Below are positions 16,415-27,150 of a stretch of 64,000 nt of DNA, piece after piece. The translations under genes and the position numbers were made by a program. The notes below the pieces were generated by a model. The model was given only the letters and a program-made list of their open reading frames with translations, made no database searches and was not told the origin of the DNA. Source of the stretch: Hyphomicrobiales bacterium (GTDB taxonomy: Bacteria; Pseudomonadota; Alphaproteobacteria; Rhizobiales; Rhizobiaceae); the NCBI GenBank assembly GCA_900465665.1, contig UBJO01000011.1:1-64000 (forward strand). Direction: 5' to 3'. The number at the start of each line of letters is the position of its first letter. Positions within the stretch are counted from its first letter, which is position 1.

Positions 16415-17466
16415 TGCCATCAATGCGTGCCCAGGTCTTTCGCGTGCCGGCCGACGGGCCGGATGATGTCTCCGGCGTCGAGGCGCTGTTTGCTGCCGGC
16501 TTGAAGCCGGAGAATGTCGTCGCCATTCTCGGCAAGACCGAGGGCAACGGCTGCGTCAACGATTTCACCCGTGGCTATGCGACATCGAGTTTCGAGGCGC
16601 TGTTTCGCCGACACGGCGTCGAGGGCGTGTCGATCGTTATGTCCGGCGGCACCGAAGGGGCGCTGTCGCCGCACTGGACGGTGTTTGCCCGCGAGGAGAC
16701 CGAAGCGCCGGCGACACGGGCGCTGGCGATCGGCGCGGCACGGACGCCTGCCCTGCCCTCGCATGATCTCGGACGCCTGGCACAGGTGCTGATGGTGGCC
16801 GAGGCCGTGAAGGCCGCGATCCGGGATGCCGGGATCGAGGATATGTCGGATGTGCATTTCGTGCAGATCAAGTGCCCGCTGCTGACGACGCAGCGGATCG
16901 CGAAGGTCGAAGCATCCGGCAAGACCGTCGCCACGCGCGATACGCTGAAATCCATGGGGCTTTCGCGCGGCGCGTCGGCGCTTGGGGTCGCGGTGGCGCT
17001 TGGCGAGATCGATGCGGACGAGATCACCGATGGCGATATCGGCATGCGTCACGAACTCTATTCGCGCTGCGCGTCGGCATCCGCCGGCGTCGAGTTGCTG
17101 GATCACGAGATCGTCGTGCTCGGCATGAGCTCCAAATGGTCCGGTCCGTTCCAGATCGACCATGCCGTCATGCAGGACGCAATCGATGTGCAGTCGGTCA
17201 AGGCAGCTTATGCGCGACTGCCTTCGGGCAAGCTTGCGGCGGTGCTGGCCAAGGCGGAACCGGACCCGAGCGGCCAAGTGCGCGGCAAGCGGCACACCAT
17301 GCTCGGCGATTCCGATATATCCGGCACGCGCCATGCCCGCGCCTTCGTCGGCGGCGTGCTTGGTGGCGTGTTCGGAACGACCGATCTCTACGTCTCGGGT
17401 GGCGCCGAGCATCAGGGGCCGCCCGGTGGCGGTCCCGTGGCAATCATCGTCGAAAAGGAAACCTGA
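16414..17466 (+). CDS. atzD: Cyanuric acid amidohydrolase / barbiturase family ring-opening hydrolase
   Basis: A 350-residue protein of the AtzD/TrzD/barbiturase fold, which has three repeated domains with one Ser-Lys pair each. Candidate lysines are Lys41 (ILGKTEGNG), Lys153 (VQIKCPLL) and Lys280 (VLAKAEPDP). Candidate serines are Ser77 (MSGGTEG), Ser221 (RCASASAG) and Ser328 (VSGGAEHQGPPGGGP). The reaction would open cyanuric acid to carboxybiuret, which decarboxylates to biuret. Barbiturase has the same fold, but the neighbouring biuret and allophanate hydrolases favour cyanuric acid. The start may be ATG 16414 or 16423. Confidence 0.88.
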   Translation: MPSMRAQVFRVPADGPDDVSGVEALFAAGLKPENVVAILGKTEGNGCVNDFTRGYATSSFEALFRRHGVEGVSIVMSGGTEGALSPHWTVFAREETEAPATRALAIGAARTPALPSHDLGRLAQVLMVAEAVKAAIRDAGIEDMSDVHFVQIKCPLLTTQRIAKVEASGKTVATRDTLKSMGLSRGASALGVAVALGEIDADEITDGDIGMRHELYSRCASASAGVELLDHEIVVLGMSSKWSGPFQIDHAVMQDAIDVQSVKAAYARLPSGKLAAVLAKAEPDPSGQVRGKRHTMLGDSDISGTRHARAFVGGVLGGVFGTTDLYVSGGAEHQGPPGGGPVAIIVEKET

Positions 17467-17467
17467 A

Positions 17468-19018
17468 GTGAGCATAGTCCGCGACACGCCTCTTCCGCAG
17501 GCCGGCAAGGCCGTCGGCATCCAGACCCTAGACATGACCATGCGCTTCGGCAGCTTCACGGCGCTCGACCACGTCTCGGTCGACATCCCGGCCGGCAGCT
17601 TCCACGCGCTGCTCGGCGAAAACGGCGCCGGCAAGTCGACGCTGGTGAAATGCATCATGGGTTTCTACCACCAGACCTCGGGCTCGCTGTCGGTCGATGG
17701 TCGCGAGGTGGCGGTCGCCTCGCCCAAGGATGCGGCGACTTATGGGCTCGGCATGGTCTACCAGCATTTCACACTGGTGCCATCACTGACCGGCGCCGAG
17801 AACCTCGTCATCAGCCGTGCCGCAGTGCCCGCGATCATCAACTGGGCCAAGGAGCGCAAGGACCTTGCCGCCTTCATGGAGCGGATGCCATTCAAGATTC
17901 CGCTCGACCGGCCGGTGAGCGAATTGGCGGCCGGTGAGAAGCAGAAGCTGGAGATCGTCAAGCAGCTCTATCTCGGCCGATCCTTCCTGGTGCTCGACGA
18001 GCCTACCTCGGTGCTGACGCCCGCCGAGGCCGACGAAATGCTCGGGCTGGTGCGCGGGATGACGGAGCGCGGCGAGCTGACCGTGCTGATGATCTCGCAC
18101 AAGTTCCACGAGGTCACCAAGTTCGCGGACGCCGTCTCGATCCTCCGGCGCGGCAAGCTGGTGGGATCAGGCAAGGTCGGCGAGCTCTCCACGTCCGATA
18201 TGGCGGCGATGATGATCGGCGATGTGAAGCTCGCCGATCTCGACACGCGTGTGCCGGTGTCGTCGGCCGCCAAGCCGGTTCTGAAGGTCGAGAAGGTGAA
18301 GGCGCCGGATCGGTCCGGGCTGAAAACGATCGAGATCGACAACCTGACGGTGCGATCCGGCGAGATCGTCGGCATCGCCGGCATTTCCGGCAACGGCCAG
18401 AAGGAACTGACTGAAATCCTCGCCGGCCAGCGGACGACCGATGCGGGCACCGTCGAAGTCAATGGCGACGCCTACGGCGCGACGCGGCCGGAAACGCGAC
18501 GCAACAATGTGCGCTTCATCCCCGAGGAACCGCTGCAGAACGCCTGCGCGCCGAAGATGACTGTCAGCGAAAACCTCGCCTTCCGCACCTTCGATCTGAA
18601 GGCCGACGGCAAGGATGCGATCTGGCTCAGCAAGGGCAAGATGCGCAAGCGCGCGACCGACCTGATCGCCGATTTCAAGGTGAAGACCGCGTCGTCGTCC
18701 TCGCCGATCGCAGCCCTTTCGGGCGGCAACGTGCAACGGGCGGTGCTGGCACGCGAGCTCACCGGCGAGGTCGATCTATTGATTGTCTCCAACCCGTGCT
18801 TCGGCCTCGATTTCTCGGCGGTGGCGGAGATCCGGGCGCGGATTATGCGGGCGCGCAATTCGGGTGCGGCGGTGCTGCTGTTGTCCGAGGACCTCGACGA
18901 ACTGCTGGAGATGTCCGACCGGATCATGGTGATCTCGGAGGGCAAACTGGTCTATGAGACGCCGGCGCTGGCTGCCGATATCTCCGTGATCGGCGCGCAT
19001 ATGGCGGGGCATCACTGA
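17468..19018 (+). CDS. BMP-type ABC transporter ATP-binding protein, two ATPase domains
   Basis: A 516-residue protein with two ABC domains. Domain 1 has Walker [12 protein letters not shown] and Walker [14 protein letters not shown]. Domain 2 has a weakened Walker A ([11 protein letters not shown]), signature LSGGNVQR and a Walker B region reading [12 protein letters not shown], as usual for the second half of YufO-type ATPases. The start is GTG 17468, one base past the upstream stop. It energises the two permeases encoded at 12576 and 13715, separated from them by three enzyme genes. Confidence 0.92.
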   Translation: MSIVRDTPLPQAGKAVGIQTLDMTMRFGSFTALDHVSVDIPAGSFHALLGENGAGKSTLVKCIMGFYHQTSGSLSVDGREVAVASPKDAATYGLGMVYQHFTLVPSLTGAENLVISRAAVPAIINWAKERKDLAAFMERMPFKIPLDRPVSELAAGEKQKLEIVKQLYLGRSFLVLDEPTSVLTPAEADEMLGLVRGMTERGELTVLMISHKFHEVTKFADAVSILRRGKLVGSGKVGELSTSDMAAMMIGDVKLADLDTRVPVSSAAKPVLKVEKVKAPDRSGLKTIEIDNLTVRSGEIVGIAGISGNGQKELTEILAGQRTTDAGTVEVNGDAYGATRPETRRNNVRFIPEEPLQNACAPKMTVSENLAFRTFDLKADGKDAIWLSKGKMRKRATDLIADFKVKTASSSSPIAALSGGNVQRAVLARELTGEVDLLIVSNPCFGLDFSAVAEIRARIMRARNSGAAVLLLSEDLDELLEMSDRIMVISEGKLVYETPALAADISVIGAHMAGHH

Positions 19019-19686
19019 TGGCTGAAATCAAGGCGCAACCGTTTGATTTTCCTTTCCGAAAACAGGAGATCGCGCTCGTCGTCATCGACATGCAGCGCGA
19101 CTTCGCCGAACCCGGCGGCTTCGGCGCCAGCCTCGGCAATGATGTCGGTCGGATCACCAGGATCGTGCCTGACGTCAAGCGGCTGATCCAGGGCTTTCGC
19201 GATGCCAGGCTGCCGGTCATTCACACGATGGAGTGCCACCGGCCGGACCTCTCGGACCTGCCTGCCGCCAAGCGCAACCGGGGCAAGCCGAGCCTCAGGA
19301 TCGGCGACGAGGGGCCGATGGGGCGGATCCTGATCGCCGGCGAGCCGGGTACGGCGATCCTGCCGGAAGTCGCGCCCATCGATGGCGAAGTCGTCATCGA
19401 GAAACCAGGCAAAGGCGCCTTCTATGCGACCGAGCTTGGCGACGTGCTGAAGAAAAGAGGCGTCACGCAGCTGGTGTTTGCGGGCGTGACGACCGAGGTC
19501 TGCGTGCAGACGACGATGCGCGAGGCCAATGACCGAGGCTACGAATGTCTGCTCTGCGTGCAGGCGACCGAAAGCTATTTCCCGGAATTCAAGGAAGCCG
19601 CCATTGCGATGATCCGCGCCCAAGGGGCGATCGTCGGGTGGACGGCCGATATCGATGACATATTGGAGACGATCAGTCATGCCTGA
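19018..19686 (+). CDS. Second isochorismatase-fold cysteine hydrolase
   Basis: A 222-residue paralogue of the biuret hydrolase in the same operon. The triad is Asp24 (VVIDMQRDF), Lys129 ([10 protein letters not shown]) and Cys162 (TTEVCVQTT). Biuret and triuret hydrolases belong to this superfamily, so triuret or another ureide is a reasonable substrate guess, but the sequence does not settle it. Its ATG overlaps the ATPase stop (TGATG), and its stop overlaps the cupin start. Confidence 0.85.
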   Translation: MAEIKAQPFDFPFRKQEIALVVIDMQRDFAEPGGFGASLGNDVGRITRIVPDVKRLIQGFRDARLPVIHTMECHRPDLSDLPAAKRNRGKPSLRIGDEGPMGRILIAGEPGTAILPEVAPIDGEVVIEKPGKGAFYATELGDVLKKRGVTQLVFAGVTTEVCVQTTMREANDRGYECLLCVQATESYFPEFKEAAIAMIRAQGAIVGWTADIDDILETISHA

Positions 19687-20032
19687 GACAACGCGCGAAC
19701 TGCTGACATCCGGCGGGTGGAAGGACTTGGCTTTCGGGCCGTTCCGCGATGGCGTGACCATCCACTGGATCAAGCCCTTCGAGGGCGACCAGCCGGGCGT
19801 GGCGCTGTTGAAATACGAGGCCGGCGCGTCCGTGCCCCGGCATCGGCATGAGGGGCTGGAGACGATCCTGGTGCTCGATGGCGTCCAGTCGGACGAAGCG
19901 GGCGACTATGGCAAGGGGAGCTATGTGGTCAACGCCATCGGCACCGAGCATTCGGTGTGGAGCGACACGGGCTGTGTGGTGCTGATACAGTGGGACCGGC
20001 CGGTGAAAATCCTCGAGGAGGTCGCGGCATGA
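19679..20032 (+). CDS. Cupin-domain protein
   Basis: A 117-residue single-cupin protein with the motif pattern [16 protein letters not shown] and a later HSVWSDTG, giving His/Glu metal ligands. It resembles the ChrR-type cupin. Cupins of this size are often isomerases, dioxygenases or metabolite sensors. Overlaps of 8 bases upstream and 4 bases downstream bind it tightly into the operon, so it probably has a role in ureide breakdown; which one is unknown. Confidence 0.87.
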   Translation: MPETTRELLTSGGWKDLAFGPFRDGVTIHWIKPFEGDQPGVALLKYEAGASVPRHRHEGLETILVLDGVQSDEAGDYGKGSYVVNAIGTEHSVWSDTGCVVLIQWDRPVKILEEVAA

Positions 20033-21849
20033 GCACGCCCGCCTTCGATATCGCTTCGTTGCACGCCTTCTATGCCGCTGGCTGCACGGTGGCCGAGATC
20101 ATCGATCAGATGTTCGCGCGGATCGCCGCCGTCGATGATCCCGGTATCTTCCTACATCTCGCCGACCGCCAATCGCTGCTCGCCGAGGCCGCCGCTCTCG
20201 GCGCCTTCGATCCGGCGGCAAAGCCGCTTTGGGGCATTCCCTTCGCCGTGAAGGACAATATCGACGTGGCCGGCATGCCGACGACGGCCGCCTGCCCCGA
20301 TTATGCCTATGACGCGACCGCCGATGCGACCGTGGTGCGGCTGCTCAGGGAAGCCGGGGCGCTTGTGATCGGCAAGACCAACCTCGACCAGTTCGCTACC
20401 GGTCTCGTCGGCGTTCGTTCGCCCTATCCTATCCCGCGCAATGCGATCGATCCGACGCTGGTGCCGGGCGGATCGAGCTCAGGGTCGGCGGTGGCGACGG
20501 CGCAGGGGATCGTCAGCTTCGCGCTTGGCACGGATACCGCCGGCTCCGGGCGCATTCCGGCCGGGCTCAACAATATTGTCGGGCTGAAGCCGAGTGTCGG
20601 CGCGCTGTCGACGAAAGGCGTCATTCCTGCCTGCCGAACGCTCGACTGCGTGTCGATCTTCGCGCTTTCCGTCGATGACGCCTGGCGTGTCTTCAGCGTC
20701 GCCGCCCGGGAGGATGGCGAGGATGCCTATTCGCGCGCGGTGCCGGCGACGGGTTACGGCCGGCTGCCGCCGATGCTGACCATCGGCGTGCCCGCGAAGG
20801 CGGATCTGCGTTTCTTCGGCGATGCCGTGATGGCGGTATCTTATGAGGATGCGATCGATATGCTTCGGGGTCTTGGTCATCTGATCGTCGAAGTGCCATT
20901 CGGCGATTTCTACGATGTGGCCAACCTGCTTTACGAGGGCGCCTGGGTTGCCGAGCGTTATGCGGCGGTGAAGGATTTCTTCGATGCGCGTGAAGCAAGC
21001 TTCCACCCGGTAACCCGCAAGATCTATGGCGCGGCCAAGACGCTGACGGCGGCGGATGCGTTCAATGGATTCTATGCGCTGCAGGCGATGAAGCGGAAGC
21101 TCGCACCCGTGATCGCCTCCGTCGATCTCTTCTGCGTGCCGACGGCTCCGAGCCACTATACGCTTGCCGATCTCGCCGCCGAGCCGATCCGCGAAAATTC
21201 GCGGCTGGGAACCTACACCAACTTCGTCAACCTGCTGGATATGTGCGGCATCGCCGTTCCCACCGGCAAACGCTCGGACGGCCTGCCGGCGAGTGTCACC
21301 CTGTTGGCGCCCTTCGGCCGGGATGGGCTGACAGCATCGCTTGCCCGCGACATCCATCGTGCCTCCGGGCTGACGCTGGGTGCGACCGGTTGGCCGTTGC
21401 CGAATGCTGTGCAGCATGATGCGGAGATCGAGCCAGGGATCGATATCGTCGTGGTCGGGGCGCATCTCTCGGGGATGCCGCTCAACGGTCAGCTTCGCGA
21501 ACTCGATGCTCGCTTTATGCGCGAGGCGCGGACGACGGATGCCTACCGCCTTTATGCGCTCGCCGGCCAGGTGCCCGCCAAGCCGGGGCTGATCCGTGTC
21601 GAAGCGGCCACCGGAGGCGCGATCGATGTGGAAGTGTGGCGGTTGACGCCGGATGCCTTCGGCCGCTTCGTGGCGGCGATCCCCTCGCCGCTCGGGATCG
21701 GCAGCATTTCGCTTTCGGATGGAACCGAAGTGAAGGGGTTTCTGGTCGAGGCCGTGGCCATCTCCGGTGCCGCCGATATCACCGGCTATGGCGGCTGGCG
21801 CAGCTATGTCGAGGCGGGATCGCAGCAGAAGGTCGGCGGCGCGCGATGA
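20029..21849 (+). CDS. atzF: Allophanate hydrolase
   Basis: A 606-residue protein, the length of AtzF. The amidase-signature domain has the Lys-Ser-Ser triad Lys75 (FAVKDNIDVAG), Ser149 (PGGSSSGS) and Ser173 (DTAGSGRIP), the same 74 and 24 residue spacing as AtzF. The C-terminal domain (from about residue 460, GAHLSGMPLNGQL and later IPSPLGIGSI and EVKGFLVE) is the AtzF-type domain that decarboxylates N-carboxycarbamate. It completes the pathway by turning allophanate into ammonia and CO2. Its ATG overlaps the cupin stop (ATGA). Last gene of the operon. Confidence 0.95.
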   Translation: MSTPAFDIASLHAFYAAGCTVAEIIDQMFARIAAVDDPGIFLHLADRQSLLAEAAALGAFDPAAKPLWGIPFAVKDNIDVAGMPTTAACPDYAYDATADATVVRLLREAGALVIGKTNLDQFATGLVGVRSPYPIPRNAIDPTLVPGGSSSGSAVATAQGIVSFALGTDTAGSGRIPAGLNNIVGLKPSVGALSTKGVIPACRTLDCVSIFALSVDDAWRVFSVAAREDGEDAYSRAVPATGYGRLPPMLTIGVPAKADLRFFGDAVMAVSYEDAIDMLRGLGHLIVEVPFGDFYDVANLLYEGAWVAERYAAVKDFFDAREASFHPVTRKIYGAAKTLTAADAFNGFYALQAMKRKLAPVIASVDLFCVPTAPSHYTLADLAAEPIRENSRLGTYTNFVNLLDMCGIAVPTGKRSDGLPASVTLLAPFGRDGLTASLARDIHRASGLTLGATGWPLPNAVQHDAEIEPGIDIVVVGAHLSGMPLNGQLRELDARFMREARTTDAYRLYALAGQVPAKPGLIRVEAATGGAIDVEVWRLTPDAFGRFVAAIPSPLGIGSISLSDGTEVKGFLVEAVAISGAADITGYGGWRSYVEAGSQQKVGGAR

Positions 21850-21863
21850 TGTCGCGCGTTGGC

Positions 21864-22697
21864 TTAGGCCCCGCGCTCCAGGTTTTCCAGCTCGATCTCG
21901 AAGCTCATCTGGTCGTAAGCCGGGACGACATAATCGGGCGTTTCGGCCATGACGGTGTCGTAGTCGAGTGGGGTGTGCATGTGTGTGAGGATCGCGCGCT
22001 TCGGCTGCAAGCGACCGATCCATTCCAGCGATTGCTCCAGCGACAGATGGCTCGGGTGGTAGCGATATTGGAGCGCGTCGATGATCAGGACATCGAGGCC
22101 CTGCAGCTTCGGCACGGTTTCCGGCGGGAAGTCGCTGATATCGCTGCAATAAGCGACGTCGCCGATGCGGAAGCCGAGTGAGGTGATGTCGCCGTGCTGC
22201 TGCACGTGCGGGCGCAAGGAGATCGCACCGCCCGCGCCGGTGATATGAACAGGCTTGTCGAGATCGTGGATCACTCTTGCTTCGACGATCGGCGGATAGT
22301 TGCTTCCCGGTGGTGTTTCCAGGCAATAGCCGAAGCCTTGGCGGATGCGGTCCATGGTCGTTTCGTCGGCATAGATCGGCACGCGCTGCTGCGCGCCGAA
22401 ATAGTAGCCGCGCAGGTCATCCAGCCCGTGAATATGATCGGCGTGCGGATGCGTGTACATCACGGCGTCGATATGCCCGACCTTGGCCGCGATCATCTGC
22501 TCGCGAAAATCCGGTCCGGTGTCGATGACCACGGTTGTGACGCCGCCGTTGGCATCATATTGCTGGATCATGAAGGAGGCGCGGGTGCGCCGGTTCTTCG
22601 GATTGTCGGGATTGCAGGCGCCCCAGTCGCCGGTGATACGCGGAACGCCTGGTGACGACGAGCAGCCGAGAATGGTGAACCGCCGCCTGTAGCCCAC
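21864..22697 (-). CDS. MBL-fold metal-dependent hydrolase (PhnP-like)
   Basis: A 277-residue metallo-beta-lactamase-fold protein with THPHADHIHGLDDLR (zinc ligands) and later CSDISDFPP and LTHMHTPLDY. It resembles PhnP-type cyclic phosphodiesterases, but no phn genes are nearby, so the substrate is open. The start is GTG 22697, with GAGGA 8 bases upstream inside the end of the tatD-type gene. It is the last gene of the metG-tatD-MBL cluster. Confidence 0.88.
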   Translation of the reverse strand: MGYRRRFTILGCSSSPGVPRITGDWGACNPDNPKNRRTRASFMIQQYDANGGVTTVVIDTGPDFREQMIAAKVGHIDAVMYTHPHADHIHGLDDLRGYYFGAQQRVPIYADETTMDRIRQGFGYCLETPPGSNYPPIVEARVIHDLDKPVHITGAGGAISLRPHVQQHGDITSLGFRIGDVAYCSDISDFPPETVPKLQGLDVLIIDALQYRYHPSHLSLEQSLEWIGRLQPKRAILTHMHTPLDYDTVMAETPDYVVPAYDQMSFEIELENLERGA

Positions 22698-22701
22698 CGT
22701 G

Positions 22702-23484
22702 TCAGATCCTCGGCATCTTGGAGAAGCAGCGGAAGGCATTGTCCGTCGTGATCGCCGCCATCTCGGCATAGCTGAGGCCCAGCGTCTCTGCCAAGACCTC
22801 GGCCGTGTTGACGACATAGGACGGCTCGTTGCGCTTGCCGCGCCAGCGCTTTGGCGCCAGATATGGCGCGTCCGTTTCGACCAGCAGGCGGTCATGCGGG
22901 ATGGTGGCGGCGATGTCACGCAGTTCCTGCGACTTCGGGAAGGTCAGGATGCCGGAGAAGGAAATGTAGCCGCCGAGCTCGACGCCAACGCGGGCCAGGT
23001 CAGCTCCAGCCGAGAAGCAGTGCAGGATGAAGGGGAAGGCGCCCTTCCCCGTCTCCTCCGTCAGGATCGCGGCCATGTCCTCGTCGGCGCTGCGGCTGTG
23101 GATGACCAGCGGCAGCTTCGTTTCGCGGGCCGCCTCGATGTGGCGCAGAAAGCCGGTCTTCTGGTCCTCCGGCTTCTGCGTGTCATAGAAATAGTCGAGA
23201 CCCGCCTCGCCGATCGCCACGACCTTTTCATGCGCGTTCGCCAGGCGGATCAGGTCTTCGGCCTCAATGTCCAGCTCTTCGCCGGCACTGTTGGGATGCG
23301 TGCCGACGGAGCAGAAGACGGAGGGATACTTCTCGGTGATCGCGAGAAGACCGTCCAACTTGCGAACGCGCGTCGAGATCGTCACCATCTGCTTGACGCC
23401 ACTATCGTGCGCACGCTTGACGATCTCGTCGCGCTCCTCCTCGAAGTCGGCGAAATCCAGATGGCAATGGGTATCGATCAGCAT
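22702..23484 (-). CDS. TatD family metal-dependent DNase
   Basis: A 260-residue TIM-barrel hydrolase with the TatD ligand set: DTHCHLDF at the start, GEAGLDYFY, HSRSAD, HCFSG and ETDAPYLAP. Family members are 3'-5' DNases. It starts 7 bases after the end of metG and is followed by the MBL-fold gene after 4 bases, so the three form an operon. Confidence 0.93.
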   Translation of the reverse strand: MLIDTHCHLDFADFEEERDEIVKRAHDSGVKQMVTISTRVRKLDGLLAITEKYPSVFCSVGTHPNSAGEELDIEAEDLIRLANAHEKVVAIGEAGLDYFYDTQKPEDQKTGFLRHIEAARETKLPLVIHSRSADEDMAAILTEETGKGAFPFILHCFSAGADLARVGVELGGYISFSGILTFPKSQELRDIAATIPHDRLLVETDAPYLAPKRWRGKRNEPSYVVNTAEVLAETLGLSYAEMAAITTDNAFRCFSKMPRI

Positions 23485-23491
23485 CTCAGCC

Positions 23492-25045
23492 TCACGCCTG
23501 CGGCGCGACGTAGCGCGGGAAGACCGGCGTCGGCGCTTCGAGCGGCGTGCCCGAAACCAGGCGACCGGCTTCACCCAAGGCCGTGAAGTCGCGCTTGTCG
23601 GCGGCAGCACCCACGAGATCGAGCATCTTTTCGGCCGAGCCCGGAACGAAGGGCTGCAGCAGGATGGCGATCTGGCGCACGACTTCGGCCGTGACGTAAA
23701 GCACGGTCTCCATACGAGCAGGATCGGTCTTCTTCAGCGCCCAGGGCTGCTGGCCGGCGAAATACCGGTCGGTTTCGGACACGACCGATATGATCGACGT
23801 CAGCGCGCGGTGGATGAGCTGCTTTTCCATGTCCTCGCGGGTCGAGGCGAGCAGCGCGTCGGCGGCTGCCAGCATCGCCTTGTCCTCGTCGGTCAGCGGG
23901 CCGCAGACGGGGATCTTTCCGTCGCAGTTCTTGACGATCATCGACAGCGAACGGCTGGCGAGGTTGCCGATGCCGTTGGCGAGGTCGGCGTTGATGCGGG
24001 TGCCGATCGCGTCCTCGCTGCAGTTGCCGTCATGGCCGAAGGAGATTTCGCGCATCAGGAAGTAGCGGATCGCGTCGAGGCCGAAATGCTTGATCAGCTC
24101 GAACGGATCGAGCACGTTGCCGAGCGACTTCGACATCTTCTCGCCGCCCTTGGCCAGCACGAAGCCATGCGCGAAGACGCGCTTGGGCAGCGGCAGCTTG
24201 GCCGACATCAGGAAGGCAGGCCAGTAGACGGCGTGGAAGCGAATGATGTCCTTGCCGATGATGTGGACGTCGGCCGGCCAATACTTCGCGCGCGGGCCGT
24301 TCTTGTCCTCGAGATAGCCGGTGGCAGTGAGATAGTTGGTCAGCGCGTCGACCCAGACGTACATGACGTGTTCCGGATCGTTGGGCACCTTGATGCCCCA
24401 GTCGAAGGTGGTCCGCGAGATCGACAGATCCTTGAGCCCCGACTTGACGAAAGAGATCACCTCATTGCGACGCTCGGCCGGGCCGATGAAATCGGGCTCG
24501 GCTTCATAGAGCGCCAGGAGCTTGTCCTGGTATTCGGAGAGCTTGAAGAAGTAGCTCGCCTCTTCCACCCATTCGACGGGCGTGCCCTGCGGTCCGTAGC
24601 GCACGCCGTCGGCGCGCAGCTCGGTCTCGTTTTCCTGGTAATAGGCCTCGTCGCGCACCGAGTACCAGCCGGCATAGCTGTCCTTGTAGATGTCGCCGGC
24701 GTCGGCCATCAGGTTCCAGATGTTTCGCGATGTCTCGTGGTGACGTTCCTGCGTGGTGCGGATGAAGTCGTCGTTCGAGGCGTTGAGGAGCTTGGCCATC
24801 GCCTGGAATTCGCCGGAGTTACGGTCGGCGAGTTCCTGCGCGGTGATGCCTTCGGCGCGGGCCGTCTGCTGCATCTTCTGGCCGTGCTCGTCGGTGCCGG
24901 TCAGGAAGAACACGTCCTTGCCGTCGAGGCGCTGGTAGCGCGCCATGGCATCCGTCGCGATCAGCTCGTAGGCGTGGCCGATATGCGGCTTGCCGTTCGG
25001 GTAGGAAATCGCGGTGGTGATGTAGAAGGGTGTCTTGTCTGTCAT
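23492..25045 (-). CDS. metG: Methionyl-tRNA synthetase
   Basis: A 517-residue class I synthetase of the short type without a C-terminal tRNA-binding extension. The HIGH element is [12 protein letters not shown] near residue 15, the KMSKS element is [12 protein letters not shown], and the tryptophan-rich WYSVRDE region is present. ATG 25045 is preferred over ATG 25054 because a GAGA lies 9 bases upstream of it. Confidence 0.96.
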   Translation of the reverse strand: MTDKTPFYITTAISYPNGKPHIGHAYELIATDAMARYQRLDGKDVFFLTGTDEHGQKMQQTARAEGITAQELADRNSGEFQAMAKLLNASNDDFIRTTQERHHETSRNIWNLMADAGDIYKDSYAGWYSVRDEAYYQENETELRADGVRYGPQGTPVEWVEEASYFFKLSEYQDKLLALYEAEPDFIGPAERRNEVISFVKSGLKDLSISRTTFDWGIKVPNDPEHVMYVWVDALTNYLTATGYLEDKNGPRAKYWPADVHIIGKDIIRFHAVYWPAFLMSAKLPLPKRVFAHGFVLAKGGEKMSKSLGNVLDPFELIKHFGLDAIRYFLMREISFGHDGNCSEDAIGTRINADLANGIGNLASRSLSMIVKNCDGKIPVCGPLTDEDKAMLAAADALLASTREDMEKQLIHRALTSIISVVSETDRYFAGQQPWALKKTDPARMETVLYVTAEVVRQIAILLQPFVPGSAEKMLDLVGAAADKRDFTALGEAGRLVSGTPLEAPTPVFPRYVAPQA

Positions 25046-25313
25046 GGCGGCCATTCTCGTGCGGCTTATTCTTTGAAATCTATAGCCGCTCCTTAGCGCA
25101 TGTGGCGGCGAAGCGAAACAGTAAGTTTGGAAAGCGATGCCTCCAACACGCAGCAGTGCAATCTTCGTGACCGCCGCGTGCTTGACTCGTTTTTTTCCGC
25201 ATTCTACCCAAGGGAACCATAGAACAGGGTTCCGCAAACGTGACATCAGCCGTCCCCCGCGCCTACCGCTCCCACTTAGGCTTTTTGAATGCAGGCTTGG
25301 GGCCTGCGATTTG

Positions 25314-26108
25314 ATGTTCTCCCATTTCGATCCGCTTTATTCGCTCTCGGGTTTCTTCGTCGGCGCGCTTGTCGGCATCACCGGTGTCGGTGGTGGCTCG
25401 CTGATGACACCGTTGCTGGTTCTGCTATTCGGCGTCCATCCGGCGACCGCCGTCGGGACCGACCTGCTCTACGCGGCCGTCACCAAGAGCGCCGGCACCG
25501 CCGTTCACGGCATGCATGGACGCATCAACTGGCGGATCGTCGGCTGTCTTGCCGCCGGCAGCGTGCCGGCTGCGCTAATCATGCTCTGGCTGCTGTCGGG
25601 CGTCGATCGCAAGAGCATCGAAGTCGCGCATACGATCACGACGGCGCTTGGCTGGCTGCTCGTCATGACGGCCTTCATGCTGGTATTTCGCAAACAGGTG
25701 CTGGCGTTCGCGCAGCGCTCCATGGGCGAACGGCGGACGCTGCGGCCGGCGACGCTTGGCATCCTCACTGTCGTGCTCGGGCTGGCGCTCGGTATTCTCG
25801 TGACGTTGACGTCGGTCGGCGCGGGCGCGCTGGGGGTGACCATCTTGCTCGTGCTCTATCCCAGGCTCGATGTGCGGGAGATCGTCGGCTCCGACATCGT
25901 CCACGCCGTGCCACTGACGCTGATTGGCGGCATGGGATACTGGATGATCGGCGAGATCGACTGGTTCATGCTTGCGGCGCTGCTCGTCGGCTCGATCCCG
26001 GGGATCATCGCCGGCAGCCTTTTGGCGCCGAAGCTGCATGAGCGGACCATCCGCCTTGTGCTGGCGGCAACACTTGCCGTCGTCGCCTACAAGCTTCTGA
26101 CTTCCTGA
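25314..26108 (+). CDS. TauE/SafE family membrane permease
   Basis: A 264-residue membrane protein with about seven to eight hydrophobic segments and the family start [21 protein letters not shown]; a second half begins [16 protein letters not shown]. TauE/SafE proteins export sulfite, sulfoacetate or other organic anions. It is a lone plus-strand gene between minus-strand holB and metG, which are adjacent in many relatives, so it may be an insertion into that cluster. Confidence 0.9.
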   Translation: MFSHFDPLYSLSGFFVGALVGITGVGGGSLMTPLLVLLFGVHPATAVGTDLLYAAVTKSAGTAVHGMHGRINWRIVGCLAAGSVPAALIMLWLLSGVDRKSIEVAHTITTALGWLLVMTAFMLVFRKQVLAFAQRSMGERRTLRPATLGILTVVLGLALGILVTLTSVGAGALGVTILLVLYPRLDVREIVGSDIVHAVPLTLIGGMGYWMIGEIDWFMLAALLVGSIPGIIAGSLLAPKLHERTIRLVLAATLAVVAYKLLTS

Positions 26109-26124
26109 TCAGGGACTGACCGGA

Positions 26125-27150
26125 TCAAGGTCCTGGCTGCTTGATGTCGCCGAGAATGCTGAGGATCGTCTGCTTGCGATCGAGATTGTAGGCGTCGGAG
26201 ACGGTCAGGCGTTCGATGATATCGCTGTGCAAGCGCGACAAGCGCTCGGCCTGGGCCACCTGCCCCGCCAGCGCCGCAGCCTTCGCCTTGCCCATCAGAT
26301 CGTCGCCGAGATGGCCCGCAAAGAACTCGAAGATCGTGTCGCTTTCCTTGCCAGACAGCGCGTCGGCCAGACGGTGCATCGCCTTGCGCGCCGATGGTCC
26401 CTGCAGGGTCAGAACCTCGTTGTAGGCGGAGATGATCTCGCCACCGCCGTAGTTCACCAGCTTCAGCGCTTCACCGACGCTGCCATTGGCGGATGCCAGC
26501 AGCGACGGGTCATTTGCGTCCACGCCGAGATGCCCCAGAGCCGAGCGCAGCGCATTGTCGCCGAGCGGCGACAGCTTGAGTGGCAGGCAGCGGGAGCGGA
26601 TGGTGGGGAGCAGCTTGCCGGGCGCGTGCGAGATCAACAGGAACAACGCGCGCTTCGGCGGTTCCTCGAGGATCTTCAGAATGGCGTTGGCGGCACTTCG
26701 GTTCATGTCGTCGGCGGGATCGATGATGACGATGCGCCAGTTGCCGGTGCCCGATGTCTGCGAGAAGAAGCGGCCGGCGCGGCGCACTTCATCGACGGTG
26801 ATCGCCGATTTCACCTTGCCCGTCTTCTCGTCCACCGGGCGGGCGAGATGCAGCAGGTTGTGCGAGGCGCCCGAATTGATCTGGCGGCTGACGGATGAAC
26901 TCGGATCGGGATCGGCGATGATATCGGGCGCCGTCTCCGGGTCCGGATGCGAAAGGACGTGATTGGCGAAACGGAAGGCGAGCGTCGCCTTGCCGATCCC
27001 CGACGGCCCTTCCATCAGGAGGGCGTGGTGGCCCTTGCCCGAACGGTAGGACTGCGCGAGGAAGGCCTCGGCGTCTTCGTGACCGAAGAGCTTGGTGTTT
27101 TCGGGCGGCCAGATGGCGCCGTCGAGAAGGCTTGGGTGCTCGTCACTCAT
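26125..27150 (-). CDS. holB: DNA polymerase III delta' subunit
   Basis: A 341-residue clamp-loader protein with a P-loop region ([20 protein letters not shown]) and the sensor-type SRC motif ([11 protein letters not shown]). The delta' subunit does not turn over ATP in most bacteria. The ATG at 27150 overlaps the end of tmk by 8 bases, the common tmk-holB arrangement. Confidence 0.92.
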   Translation of the reverse strand: MSDEHPSLLDGAIWPPENTKLFGHEDAEAFLAQSYRSGKGHHALLMEGPSGIGKATLAFRFANHVLSHPDPETAPDIIADPDPSSSVSRQINSGASHNLLHLARPVDEKTGKVKSAITVDEVRRAGRFFSQTSGTGNWRIVIIDPADDMNRSAANAILKILEEPPKRALFLLISHAPGKLLPTIRSRCLPLKLSPLGDNALRSALGHLGVDANDPSLLASANGSVGEALKLVNYGGGEIISAYNEVLTLQGPSARKAMHRLADALSGKESDTIFEFFAGHLGDDLMGKAKAAALAGQVAQAERLSRLHSDIIERLTVSDAYNLDRKQTILSILGDIKQPGP

